Of a stretch of 64,000 nt of DNA, positions 16,307-25,575 are shown piece after piece. Origin of the DNA: CAJXII01 sp965242915 (lineage in GTDB: Bacteria > Campylobacterota > Campylobacteria > Campylobacterales > Arcobacteraceae); contig CBDETN010000027.1 of the NCBI GenBank assembly GCA_965242915.1, forward strand, positions 62,001 through 126,000. The letters are read 5' to 3'. Position numbers and translations under genes: made by a program. A model generated the notes under the pieces. The model had not been told where the DNA came from, made no database searches, and was given only the letters and a program-made list of their open reading frames with translations. Numbering within the stretch: position 1 is the stretch's first letter; each line of letters starts with the position of its first letter.

Positions 16307-18857
16307 AAAATTCCATAGCTTTAATTTTAGCTTCTTCCAGTTTAGAAACATCTTTTCCGCCGGCTTGTGCAAAATCAGGTCTTCCTCCACCGCCGCCGCC
16401 AACAATTGGTGCTACTGCTTTAATCCAATCACCGGCTTTAACAGATGCATTTTTAACACCGGCAACTAGCATAACTTTATCGCCTTTAGCCTGTAAAAGT
16501 AAAGTTGCTATTTTATCATGACCATTTTTCATATCATCTACCAGTTTTTTAAGATCACCATTTTGTACAATATCAACTACAACCTTAACACCATTTATTT
16601 CAACCTCTTCAAGTGGAGTTGATACATTATCATGAGCATCATTTAATTCTTGTTTTAATTGTTTGATTTGCTCTTTTAGTTTAGTGATACCTTGTAATAC
16701 ATCTTTGTTTTTAACTTCAGTTTCAAGTATATTCATTTTATTTATAATATCTTTAGTGTAGGCAATAGCACTTAGTCCGCAAACAGCCTCAATTCTTCTA
16801 ACACCTGCACTTACACCGCTCTCTTTTGTGATATAAAAACTTCCAATTTCAGCAGTACTTTTGACGTGCGTTCCTCCACAAAATTCAACACTGACATCTC
16901 CAAATTCTACTACTCTGACTGTGTCGCCATATTTTTCACCAAACATAGCAATAGCTCCTTTTGTTTTAGCTTCTTCAATCGGCAGCTCTTCAACACTACC
17001 TTTAATACTATGTGCAATCATAGAATTTACCAAATCTTCCACCTCTTGTATTTGAGCATCACTCATAGCTTTTGGATATGTAAAATCAAATCTTAATCTT
17101 CTACTATCATTTAAACTTCCGGCTTGTGATACAGTTTCACCTAGTACTTCCTTTAAAGCACTTTGAAGTAGATGTGTAGCACTATGATGTTTCTCTGTCT
17201 CTTTACGTTCCTTAACAACAGCCTTAACTTCTTTACCAATATTTAAAGTAAAGCTTGTATTGTAAACTTCTGATAAATTTAAATTAAAGAATTTAGAAGT
17301 TCTAATTATAGTAGCTTCAAGTTCCCCATATTTTAATACACCATAATCTCCCATTTGACCACCACTTGTAGCATAAAATGGCGTTTTATCTAACATTACC
17401 CAGCCAGAACTATCTTTTTCTAAAGTATCAATTTGTTTAAAATTTTCATCAAGTAGTGCGACTATTGTACTTTGACAAGCAGTTTTCTCGTATCCTACAA
17501 ATTCATTTTTCCCAATAGTTTCAAGGATTTGTTTAAAATCACCCTCTTTAGCACTGTCTCCGCTGCCTTTCCAAGCAGCTTTTGCTTTTGTTCTTTGTTC
17601 ATTCATACATTTATCAAAAGTGTCAATATCTACAACTTTACCCTGCTCTCTTAACATATCTTCAGTTAGATCAAGTGGAAAACCAAAAGTATCATAAAGT
17701 TTAAATGCAATTTCACCATCAAATTTATCACCAGAATTTGGAAGTTCTTCATTAAACAGATTCATACCTTTTTCAATAGTCTTAAAAAATCTCTCTTCTT
17801 CAAGTGAGATTTGCTCTTTGATGTAGTTTTGTTTCTCTTCTAAGAATTTATAATACCCGCCAAGTCCTTCAACTAAAGTATCTACGATATCACCCATAAA
17901 CGGCTTTCTAAATCCAAGTAAATATCCGTGTCGTACAGCTCGTCTTAAAATTCTTCTTAAAACATAACCTCGACCCTCTTTATCAAATAAAATACCGTCA
18001 CTCAACATAAATGAAACAGCTCGTACATGATCAGCAATTACTCTGTAACTACCTATATTTTCATCGGTTGGTTCAGCATTGCAAAGCTGGGCAATTTTAT
18101 CAACCATAGGTTTGAATTGGCTGCTGTCGAAGTTATTTAAAACACCCTCTTTAATAGCAATAACTCTCTCTAATCCCATACCCGTATCAATTGACGGTTT
18201 TGGAAGTGGATTTAATGTTCCATCTTTTTGTCTATCATACTGCATAAATACAAGGTTCCAAATCTCTAAAAATCTATCACCTTCACCACCCATTTTATCC
18301 TCAGGACCATTGAAGTTTTCTTCACCTTGGTCATAAAAAATCTCACTGCAAGGACCACATGCCCCCGTATCCCCCATAGACCAAAAATTATCTTTATCGC
18401 CAAATCGAATAATTCTATCTTCTGCAACTATTTTTTTCCAAATATCAAAAGCTTCATCGTCACTATCGTGAATAGTTACCCAAAGTTTTTCAACCGGAAG
18501 TTCTAAATTTACAGTTATAAATTCCCAAGCATATTTTATAGCATCTTCTTTAAAATAATCTCCAAAAGAAAAATTTCCAAGCATCTCAAAAAGTGTATGA
18601 TGTCGTGCAGTATAACCTACATTTTCAAGGTCATTGTGCTTTCCGCCTGCTCTTAAACATAACTGACAACTTGTAGCTTTTGGATTACTTGGAGTTGGAA
18701 TTGCACCTGTAAAGATATCTTTAAATTGTACCATACCGGCGTTAACAAACATTAAAGTCGGGTCATCCGGCACTAAAGGCATAGAGTTTACTATATCATG
18801 TCCCTTTGATTTAAAGTATTCCAAAAATTCTTTTCTAATATCCATTTGTTTATCCAT
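16290..18857 (-). CDS. alaS: Alanyl-tRNA synthetase
   Basis: 855 residues, full length. The N-terminal class II aminoacylation domain includes LMFVNAGMVQFKDIFTG and the RHHTLFEMLGNFSFGDYF motif. The editing domain carries HHSATHLL (HxxxH) and FCGGTHV. The DHHA1 C-terminal domain ends with VGGGGGGRPDFAQAGGK. It charges tRNA-Ala and clears mischarged Ser and Gly. The start could be the first or fifth residue (both Met); neither has a clear ribosome binding site. Confidence 0.97.
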   Translation of the reverse strand: MDKQMDIRKEFLEYFKSKGHDIVNSMPLVPDDPTLMFVNAGMVQFKDIFTGAIPTPSNPKATSCQLCLRAGGKHNDLENVGYTARHHTLFEMLGNFSFGDYFKEDAIKYAWEFITVNLELPVEKLWVTIHDSDDEAFDIWKKIVAEDRIIRFGDKDNFWSMGDTGACGPCSEIFYDQGEENFNGPEDKMGGEGDRFLEIWNLVFMQYDRQKDGTLNPLPKPSIDTGMGLERVIAIKEGVLNNFDSSQFKPMVDKIAQLCNAEPTDENIGSYRVIADHVRAVSFMLSDGILFDKEGRGYVLRRILRRAVRHGYLLGFRKPFMGDIVDTLVEGLGGYYKFLEEKQNYIKEQISLEEERFFKTIEKGMNLFNEELPNSGDKFDGEIAFKLYDTFGFPLDLTEDMLREQGKVVDIDTFDKCMNEQRTKAKAAWKGSGDSAKEGDFKQILETIGKNEFVGYEKTACQSTIVALLDENFKQIDTLEKDSSGWVMLDKTPFYATSGGQMGDYGVLKYGELEATIIRTSKFFNLNLSEVYNTSFTLNIGKEVKAVVKERKETEKHHSATHLLQSALKEVLGETVSQAGSLNDSRRLRFDFTYPKAMSDAQIQEVEDLVNSMIAHSIKGSVEELPIEEAKTKGAIAMFGEKYGDTVRVVEFGDVSVEFCGGTHVKSTAEIGSFYITKESGVSAGVRRIEAVCGLSAIAYTKDIINKMNILETEVKNKDVLQGITKLKEQIKQLKQELNDAHDNVSTPLEEVEINGVKVVVDIVQNGDLKKLVDDMKNGHDKIATLLLQAKGDKVMLVAGVKNASVKAGDWIKAVAPIVGGGGGGRPDFAQAGGKDVSKLEEAKIKAMEFLKENI

Positions 18858-18968
18858 TTATTTTAAATTATCTCGGATTTTATCCAAAATATGTTTTATA
18901 GCTTATAAATAGAGTTAATAAAAACAATTTAGTGCATCTATAAAAGCTTATTTAAAGTAATAGTTTCG

Positions 18969-18974
18969 TATAAT
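18969..18974 (+). promoter_or_regulatory. -10 box (TATAAT) for trxA
   Basis: TATAAT follows CG at 18967-18968 and lies 28 bases before the trxA start. AAAGGA at 18990-18995 is the ribosome binding site. Confidence 0.5.
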
Positions 18975-19001
18975 TTTTCAATTAAATTTAAAGGATACAA
19001 T

Positions 19002-19319
19002 ATGGGTAAATATATTGAATTAAACAACGATAATTTTGAAGCAACAATAAAAGAGGGTGTTTCTTTAGTGGATTTCTGGGCTCCTTGGTGTGGACCTTGT
19101 AGAATGATCGCTCCGGTGATTGAAGAATTAGCGGAAGAATTTGAAGGTAAAGCTTCAATTTGTAAAGTAAACACAGATGAAGAGCAAGATTTAGCTGTTA
19201 AGTTTGGAATCAGATCAATTCCTACAATTTTAATCATGAAAGATGGTGAAATTGTTGAAACTATGGTTGGAGCTTCTTCTAAACAAGCATTTGCTGATAA
19301 AATTAACGGTTTATTATAA
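19002..19319 (+). CDS. trxA: Thioredoxin
   Basis: 105 residues. Active site WCGPC lies in DFWAPWCGPCRMIAPV (about residues 28-35 for the core), and the cis-proline is in SIPTILIM. A cytoplasmic disulfide reductant, recycled by TrxB encoded just downstream. It has its own promoter and terminator, so it is transcribed separately from trxB. Confidence 0.97.
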   Translation: MGKYIELNNDNFEATIKEGVSLVDFWAPWCGPCRMIAPVIEELAEEFEGKASICKVNTDEEQDLAVKFGIRSIPTILIMKDGEIVETMVGASSKQAFADKINGLL

Positions 19320-19342
19320 TATATAATTAAATCATATATTTC

Positions 19343-19377
19343 AAGGCTAGATACTTTTTGTATCTAGCCTTTTTTTA
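19343..19377 (+). terminator. Intrinsic terminator after trxA
   Basis: AAGGCTAGATA pairs with TATCTAGCCT around the loop CTTTTTG and is followed by seven T. Confidence 0.92.
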
Positions 19378-19455
19378 TTTATACTTTTGAAGATGGTATT
19401 AAAATAGTTTATTGTATCATACGAAAAGAAACAGATACGAATTATGGAGAGATAA

Positions 19456-20385
19456 ATGTTAGATTTAGCAATTATTGGTGGAGGTCCTGCCGGACTTACA
19501 GCAGGAATGTACGCTACAAGAGGTGGACTTAAAAAAGTTACTATGTTTGAACTGGGCCTTCCCGGCGGACAGATAACTCAAAGCAGTGAAATAGAAAATT
19601 ATCCTGGACAAATTGAAGTAGTTACAGGGATGGAACTTATGGATAAATGGCCGGATCAATGTAAAAGATTCGGCTTAGAAACTAATATGAACGAAGCAAA
19701 ACAAATAGTTAAAAATAATGATATTTTTACTATCTCTTTTACAGATAATACACAAGTTGAAGCTAAATGCGTACTTATTGCAACCGGTAGTGTGCCAAAA
19801 CCTTCCGGAGTTAAAGGTGAAGCTGAATTTTTTGGAAAAGGTGTAAGTACTTGTGCCACTTGTGACGGATTTTTTTACAAAAATAAAGATGTAGCTGTTA
19901 TTGGCGGTGGAGATACTGCTATTGAAGAAGCAGTTTATTTAGCTAATATTTGTAAAACAGTTTATATTATCCATAGAAGAGATGAATTTAGAGCATCACC
20001 GCATGAAGTAGAAAAACTTAAAGAATATAATAATATAGAACTGGTATTAAATCACACTACAGAAGAAATTATTGGTGACAATATGGGTGTAACCGGTGTT
20101 ATTGTAAAATCAAAAGCAACTAATGAAATTAGAACTTTGGATGTGTTAGGGGCATTTATATTTGTGGGTCGTGATGTTCTTAATCAAACTCTGATTCAAG
20201 AAGATGGAAGCTTTTTATGTGATGTAAATGAGTCTGGCGAAGTAAAAGTAGATTTAAAAATGAAAACATCAGTTGAAGGATTGTTTGCAGCAGGTGATAT
20301 TAGAATTGATGCACCAAAACAAGTAGTATGCGCAGCGGGCGATGGAGCAACAGCGGGTATCTCTGCTATTGCATATTTACAGTAA
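19456..20385 (+). CDS. trxB: Thioredoxin reductase
   Basis: 309 residues. FAD-binding GGGPAGLTAG is at residues 9-18, the redox CATC is in STCATCDGFF (about 135), NADPH-binding GGGDTAIEEA follows, and the C-terminal GLFAAGDIR is typical. Reduces thioredoxin with NADPH. Upstream is GGAGAG 6 bases from the ATG. Confidence 0.96.
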   Translation: MLDLAIIGGGPAGLTAGMYATRGGLKKVTMFELGLPGGQITQSSEIENYPGQIEVVTGMELMDKWPDQCKRFGLETNMNEAKQIVKNNDIFTISFTDNTQVEAKCVLIATGSVPKPSGVKGEAEFFGKGVSTCATCDGFFYKNKDVAVIGGGDTAIEEAVYLANICKTVYIIHRRDEFRASPHEVEKLKEYNNIELVLNHTTEEIIGDNMGVTGVIVKSKATNEIRTLDVLGAFIFVGRDVLNQTLIQEDGSFLCDVNESGEVKVDLKMKTSVEGLFAAGDIRIDAPKQVVCAAGDGATAGISAIAYLQ

Positions 20386-20398
20386 ATAAAGGTTAATG

Positions 20399-21169
20399 AT
20401 GAAAGTTGGAATTTTAGGAAGTACAGGTAGAGTTGGTTCTTTACTTATTGATGATTTAGATATTGATGAAGAGTTAAGTGTAGGTTCAGTGCATGTATTT
20501 GATGAATTAAAAAAAGCTTTGCCTAAGGGTACTGTTGTAACAAATGATATGCAGACTATGCTGGACGCTTGTGATGTTGCTATTGATTTTAGCGCTCCTG
20601 TTGCTACTGAAGATCTATTATCTGTCATCGTAAAAGCAGGTGCGGGGAAACCACTTGTAATTGCAACAACTGGATTTAATGAGCATCAAAAAAATCTTTT
20701 AATAGAAGCTTCTAAAGTGGTACCGATTCTTTATGCTACAAATATGAGTTTAGGAGTGGCAGTATTAAATAAACTAGTAGCCCTTGCTTCAAAAGCTTTA
20801 GCTGAATTTGATTGTGAAATCGTTGAACAACATCATAGATATAAAGTTGATGCTCCAAGCGGAACAGCTTTAACTTTGGCTGAACATGCAGCAAGTGCAA
20901 GAGGATTAGAGCTAGATAAAGTAAGAATATCAGGAAGAGATGGAATAATAGGTGCTAGAACTAAAGATGAGATTGCTGTTATGAGCTTAAGAGGTGGAGA
21001 TATAGTAGGTCGCCATACTGCAGGATTTTATAATGACGGTGAATTTATAGAATTAAATCATACAGCAACAAGTAGAAATACTTTTAGCAAAGGTGCTATC
21101 AAAGCAGCAAAATGGATAGTAAATCAAGATGCTGGATTATATAGTATAAATGATTGTTTAGGATTATAA
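20399..21169 (+). CDS. dapB: 4-hydroxy-tetrahydrodipicolinate reductase
   Basis: 256 residues, start MKVGILGSTGRVGS. The frame has two adjacent ATG codons (20396 and 20399); the second is chosen for better spacing from AAAGG. The dinucleotide-binding loop is GSTGRVG. The catalytic motif EQHHRYKVDAPSGTALTLAE holds the His-His and the Lys. Lysine and diaminopimelate synthesis. Part of a same-strand run trxB-dapB-purF. Confidence 0.95.
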   Translation: MKVGILGSTGRVGSLLIDDLDIDEELSVGSVHVFDELKKALPKGTVVTNDMQTMLDACDVAIDFSAPVATEDLLSVIVKAGAGKPLVIATTGFNEHQKNLLIEASKVVPILYATNMSLGVAVLNKLVALASKALAEFDCEIVEQHHRYKVDAPSGTALTLAEHAASARGLELDKVRISGRDGIIGARTKDEIAVMSLRGGDIVGRHTAGFYNDGEFIELNHTATSRNTFSKGAIKAAKWIVNQDAGLYSINDCLGL

Positions 21170-21170
21170 T

Positions 21171-22523
21171 ATGTGTGCAGTAGTTGGAATTTATGGAAAT
21201 GAGGATGCGGCAAAATTAGCCTCAGCCGCTTTATTTGCTATGCAGCATAGAGGGCATGAAGCTACTGGCATCAGTACGGGTGGAGATGACAGCAAAAAGA
21301 TATTTACTGTTAAAGGTAGAGGATTTGTACGAGATGTTTTTGATGAAGAAGCTTTTAAAGTTCTAAAAGGAAATATGGCAATAGGACATAACAGATACTC
21401 TACTGCCGGAAGTGATTCTCTTTTTGATGCTCAACCAATTCACGCAAAATATAAACTTGGTGAAATCTCAATTGTTCATAATGGTAACTTAATCAATAAA
21501 GATGAAGTAAGACAAAGACTTATTGATGAAGGTTCTATATTCCAAACAGGAATGGATACTGAAAATTTAATTCACCTGATTGCAAAATCTTCACAAGATA
21601 AACTAAGAGATAGAATTACAAAATCTTTAACAAAAATAAAAGGTGCTTATAATTTTATTATTCAAAGTAGAAGTAAACTTTTTGTAGTAAGAGATCCGCA
21701 TGGAATTAGACCGCTTAGTATTGGAAAATTAAGAAGCGGTGGTTGGATTGTTGCCAGTGAAACTTGTTGTTTTGATCTTGTAGATGCCGAATTTGTAAGA
21801 GATGTAAAACCGGGTGAGATGTTGATTTTCTCTAAAGATTTTGAAGAGCCTGAATCAATTATACTAAATGATAAAGAAGAGTTCAGACCTTGTGCTTTTG
21901 AGTATATATATTTTGCTCGACCAGATAGTGATATAGATGGTAAAAGTGTTTATGCAACAAGAGAAAATATGGGTAGAGCACTGGCAAAAAATGACAAGAA
22001 TTTACTTAAAGCTGATATGGTTATACCAGTTCCAGACAGTGGAGTACCTTCTGCTTTAGGATATGCAAAAGAATCAGGTGTCCCTTTTGAACTGGGAATC
22101 ATACGAAATCATTATATTGGTAGAACTTTTATAGAACCTACTCAAGCCATGAGAAATATAAAAGTAAAAATGAAACTAAGTCCCATGAAATCATTAATTG
22201 AAGGTAAATCTTTGATTGTAATTGATGATTCAATTGTTAGAGGAACCACAAGCAAAAGAATTGTCAAAATGTTAAAAGATGCAGGAGCTAAAGAAGTTCA
22301 CTTTAGAGTTGCAAGTCCAATGATAAAATATCCTTGTTTTTATGGAATTGATACTCCTACAAAAGAGGAATTGATAAATGCCATGAAAACTAAAAAAGAA
22401 GTACAAGAATATATTGAAGCTGATAGTTTAGAATATTTATCTCTTGATGACTTAAAAGGTGCATTAGGAAGAGATAGAAATTACTCGCTTGTAAGCTTTG
22501 ACGGCGACTATTTCGTAATTTAA
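21171..22523 (+). CDS. purF: Amidophosphoribosyltransferase
   Basis: 450 residues. MCAVVGIYG places the nucleophile Cys at position 2, exposed by Met removal, so the glutaminase is mature without a long propeptide. The Ntn domain includes GHNRYSTAG. The phosphoribosyltransferase PRPP loop is LIVIDDSIVRGTTSKRIV. First step of purine synthesis. It starts 1 base after the dapB stop. Confidence 0.96.
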   Translation: MCAVVGIYGNEDAAKLASAALFAMQHRGHEATGISTGGDDSKKIFTVKGRGFVRDVFDEEAFKVLKGNMAIGHNRYSTAGSDSLFDAQPIHAKYKLGEISIVHNGNLINKDEVRQRLIDEGSIFQTGMDTENLIHLIAKSSQDKLRDRITKSLTKIKGAYNFIIQSRSKLFVVRDPHGIRPLSIGKLRSGGWIVASETCCFDLVDAEFVRDVKPGEMLIFSKDFEEPESIILNDKEEFRPCAFEYIYFARPDSDIDGKSVYATRENMGRALAKNDKNLLKADMVIPVPDSGVPSALGYAKESGVPFELGIIRNHYIGRTFIEPTQAMRNIKVKMKLSPMKSLIEGKSLIVIDDSIVRGTTSKRIVKMLKDAGAKEVHFRVASPMIKYPCFYGIDTPTKEELINAMKTKKEVQEYIEADSLEYLSLDDLKGALGRDRNYSLVSFDGDYFVI

Positions 22524-22539
22524 AAATAGAAGAGTATCG

Positions 22540-23496
22540 GTGAAAGAATTAAATACAATAGGTAGATATTGGAGAAAAAAATATGGGGAAAAAGTTTATA
22601 AAATTCCTATTAGTATCTCTGGATTTACTTGCCCTAATATAGATGGAACAGTAGCAAAAGGTGGTTGTACCTTTTGTGAAAATGATTCTTTTGCTCCAAA
22701 TTTAGAAAAAGAAAAAAAGTCTGATTTTAAACTGCATCCTGACAATCCAGATAATCCACTTTTAGAAAATCAACTTTTACAACTTCAAACACAATTTGAA
22801 ACCACAAAAGATAAATTAGAAAAAAAATTTGGTGCTAAAAAATTTATAGTTTATTTTCAATCATTTACAAATACCTATGCTCCCATAGAAACTTTAAAAG
22901 CTTTGTATGAAAAAGCATTAAGCTTTGATAATGTAGTTGGTCTTAGCATTGGAACAAGAACTGACAGTATCACAGAAGAAATTTTGGATTATCTAAAAGA
23001 ATTAAATAAAACCAAAGAGATATGGGTAGAGTATGGTATTCAAACTGTATATGATGAAATTTTAGATAAAATTAATCGTGGACATGATTTTGCAAATATA
23101 AAAGAGTGGATAAAAAAAACCAAACAAAGAGATTTGTTAGTTTGCGGTCATATGATTTTTGGACTTCCTGATGAAACTCAAGAGATGATGTTACACAGTG
23201 TAGAAGAGTCACTTAAGTTAGGTATCGATTCTATAAAGTTTCATCCTCTTTATGTAGTAGAAAATACAATCCTTACAAAAGATTATAAAAACGGAACTTT
23301 TATCCCAATAGATGAAAAGCTTTATATAGATACATTAATAAAATCTATAAAAATGTTACCGAAAAATGTTTCTATATCAAGGGTTACTGCCGGTATTAGC
23401 GATGATACATTATTATCGCCTATGTGGTGTAATGATAAACATAAACAAATGTTTAATATAAAACAAGCACTTTTAAAAGAGGGTTGGATTTATTAA
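22540..23496 (+). CDS. Radical SAM protein, TIGR01212/YhcC family
   Basis: 318 residues with GTG start. The cluster motif CPNIDGTVAKGGCTFC fits the wide-spaced cysteine pattern of this family. FIVYFQSFTNTYAP and VGLSIGTRTDSI are further family marks. The biochemical role is not established; the family is broadly conserved. The gene follows purF by 16 bases. Confidence 0.85.
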   Translation: MKELNTIGRYWRKKYGEKVYKIPISISGFTCPNIDGTVAKGGCTFCENDSFAPNLEKEKKSDFKLHPDNPDNPLLENQLLQLQTQFETTKDKLEKKFGAKKFIVYFQSFTNTYAPIETLKALYEKALSFDNVVGLSIGTRTDSITEEILDYLKELNKTKEIWVEYGIQTVYDEILDKINRGHDFANIKEWIKKTKQRDLLVCGHMIFGLPDETQEMMLHSVEESLKLGIDSIKFHPLYVVENTILTKDYKNGTFIPIDEKLYIDTLIKSIKMLPKNVSISRVTAGISDDTLLSPMWCNDKHKQMFNIKQALLKEGWIY

Positions 23497-23545
23497 GGAG
23501 AGTTTCCAATGTTACTGCTTTTTACAATACTTTTAATTTTTATCT

Positions 23546-24574
23546 CGCCAATTCACACTTAAAGTGCAACAAAACCAGCCAAAATTATGCCACCATTTTT
23601 CTTGAAACTTCCTTGAAAAATATCTCATTTGGTGTGTAATATTTCAGAATCTTTCTTGGTCTATTATTTAGCCTATTTTGAATGATAGTTATTTGAGTTT
23701 GATTTATATTTTCAAAGCTATATTTCTTGGGAATATATTCTCTAACTAGTCCATTTGTATGCTCATTCAATCCTCTTTGCCAAGATGAGTATGGATCACA
23801 AAAGTAAAACTTTAGATTTAATTTTTGAGCTATCTCTTCATGATAGGAGAACTCTTTACCATTATCTGAAGTAATTGTACGAACTAGTTTCTTTATTGGA
23901 TGTAAAAGCTCTATAATAGCTTGTGTAACAACATCTGCTTTTTTAGATTCAACTATCTTCATAAGTGTAAATTTACTCTTTCTATCAACTAAGGTAACGA
24001 TAGCACCTTTATGGTCTTTACCTATAATTGTATCTACTTCAAAGTCACCAAATCTAGTTTTCTTTTCAATAATCTTAGCTCGTTTACTAATATTTACTCT
24101 ATTTTTAATTTGACCTCTAGTCTTGTATTGACTACTTCTATTACCATACTTTTTATTTTTATGTCTCAATAATTTATATAATCGACCACCACTTCCAGGA
24201 GATAAGCTATCTCTTAATATCTTACCAATTTTTAGTTTTAATTTATTAGTGAGTTTCTTATATCTATCTTTAAATTTATCTCTTGATACTGCTTTTATAT
24301 GTGCATCATTTGCACTATAATATCCATTATTACTATTTCTACTTAGTTCTCTTGATATTGTAGATTTAGATACTTCAATTAGTTCTGCTATTTTTGTGAT
24401 TGTATAATTCTCGTTTTTATAAGCAAATATTTGATACCTTAAACCTAAGGTTAATTGTTTATACTTTTTCATTTAATGCTCCATTTATCCTGTAAGATAT
24501 GTAGCTTAAATTGTATATCAATTAGCCTTACTATCTTATATTTCTAAATGTTGCACTTTAAGTGTGAATGTTCA
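23546..24574 (-). mobile_element. IS30-type element, copy 3 (1029 bp, internally deleted)
   Basis: Ends as in copies 1 and 2, but 84 bp shorter through one internal deletion near 24195. The flanks are TCT on the left and AAA on the right, so no target duplication. Four base substitutions relative to copies 1 and 2 lie between about 24205 and 24410, while about 650 bp on the other side is unchanged. Confidence 0.9.
23585..24472 (-). CDS. IS30-family transposase with 28-residue internal deletion (copy 3)
   Basis: 295 residues against 323 in copies 1 and 2. The deletion removes about residues 93-120 between helix-turn-helix and catalytic core (SPDQLVGRL... to ...YANQRS), in frame. The DDE residues are still present. 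The missing linker contains the conserved SYETVYRYIY, so the enzyme is probably inactive. Confidence 0.85.
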   Translation of the reverse strand: MKKYKQLTLGLRYQIFAYKNENYTITKIAELIEVSKSTISRELSRNSNNGYYSANDAHIKAVSRDKFKDRYKKLTNKLKLKIGKILRDSLSPGSGGRLYKLLRHKNKKYGNRSSQYKTRGQIKNRVNISKRAKIIEKKTRFGDFEVDTIIGKDHKGAIVTLVDRKSKFTLMKIVESKKADVVTQAIIELLHPIKKLVRTITSDNGKEFSYHEEIAQKLNLKFYFCDPYSSWQRGLNEHTNGLVREYIPKKYSFENINQTQITIIQNRLNNRPRKILKYYTPNEIFFKEVSRKMVA

Positions 24575-25017
24575 AAAGAACTCTCACGGTCACAAAGGTA
24601 TAAAACTGATTTTTCTTGTATAATGATAAATTTTAATGTAAAAGAAAGAAACGATGATATTTATAAATCATTTTGCAATATAATAAATGAGAAAATTAGA
24701 GCAAATGATTATTTTGGTAAATTCAATAATGAGAAATTTATAATTTTAACAGCAAGCACCTCATTGAGCGGTGCTATGATGTTAGCTGAAAAATTTGAAC
24801 TTCTTTTAAAAGAAGATAAACAAATAGAAAATAAAGCTGATATATCATTTGGGATTACACAATCTAGCGATATAGACACTTATAATTCTGTTGTAGAAAA
24901 ATTAAATGATGCTGTAAACAGAGCCAAAAATACTAACAGTATGAGTAATATTGAAATTGAAACTTAAAATAGTTTTAATTTTTGACACAAGTCATTTATT
25001 TTTAAGTTAAATAATAC

Positions 25018-25023
25018 TATAAT
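25018..25023 (+). promoter_or_regulatory. -10 box (TATAAT) for the pet operon
   Basis: TATAAT 34 bases upstream of the petA start. A TTGACA at 24982-24987 is too far away (30 bases) to be its -35 box. Confidence 0.5.
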
Positions 25024-25057
25024 TATCCGATTTTGAATCTCAATACAAAGGAAAAAT

Positions 25058-25561
25058 ATGTCTAACAAAACAAATAGACGAGATTTTCTTGGTATGTCAT
25101 TTGCAGCTGTAGCTGCAGTTGGAGGGGCTTACTCGCTTGTTGGTATGAAACAAGCGTGGGATCCGCTTCCATCTGTGCTTGCAGGAGGGTTTACTACAAT
25201 AGACCTATCGGCAATTGACCTTAAACCAGGAAAACCGCAAACATTTAAATGGAGAGGGCAGCCTATCTTTGTTCTTGAAAAAACAGCAGATATGGAAAAA
25301 TTCGACGGGGACCTAGTAATAGGTGACAAAAGATACACTGTAGCAATTGGACTTTGTACACATCTTGGTTGTATTCCAGCTTGGAAAAAAGATGTATGGA
25401 AATGTGCATGTCACGGTGGAGAATTCAACGCAAACGGTCAACAAACTTTTGGTCCACCGCCAAAACCGCTTATTGTACCGCCATTTAGTGTTGAAGGTAC
25501 GGTGCTTACTCTTGGTAACGAGGGTGAACAATCTAAAGCTATGATGGCTGCAAGAGCATAA
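25058..25561 (+). CDS. petA: Rieske iron-sulfur subunit of the cytochrome bc1 complex
   Basis: 167 residues. The N-terminus has a Tat-type motif (NRRDFLGMSF) and a hydrophobic segment. Rieske ligands are in CTHLGC and CACHGGEF, with GPPPKP closing the domain. Accepts electrons from menaquinol at the periplasmic face. First gene of the pet operon. Confidence 0.96.
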   Translation: MSNKTNRRDFLGMSFAAVAAVGGAYSLVGMKQAWDPLPSVLAGGFTTIDLSAIDLKPGKPQTFKWRGQPIFVLEKTADMEKFDGDLVIGDKRYTVAIGLCTHLGCIPAWKKDVWKCACHGGEFNANGQQTFGPPPKPLIVPPFSVEGTVLTLGNEGEQSKAMMAARA

Positions 25562-25575
25562 GGGAGGAATGAATA

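Larger units (their letters stand above)
23509..24967 (+). pseudogene. GGDEF-domain membrane protein, destroyed by IS30 insertion and deletion
   Basis: A good ribosome binding site (AAGGAG) and ATG at 23509 open a frame that reads MLLLFTILLIFI, a membrane start, then runs into the IS30-type copy at 23546. After it, from 24575, the frame reads KELSRSQRYKTDFSCIMINF, which is the beginning of a GGDEF domain, and continues to 24967 through YFGKFNNEKFIILT and an ADISFGITQ stretch. The signature site is replaced (FGKFNNEKF), so even the intact domain was degenerate. No target duplication flanks the IS, so the middle of the gene (sensor part) was probably deleted after insertion. Confidence 0.8.

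Noticed and set aside
23585..24472. Copy 3 IS30 transposase as a distinct transposase type
   Set aside because: It equals copies 1 and 2 apart from one 28-residue deletion and a few substitutions.
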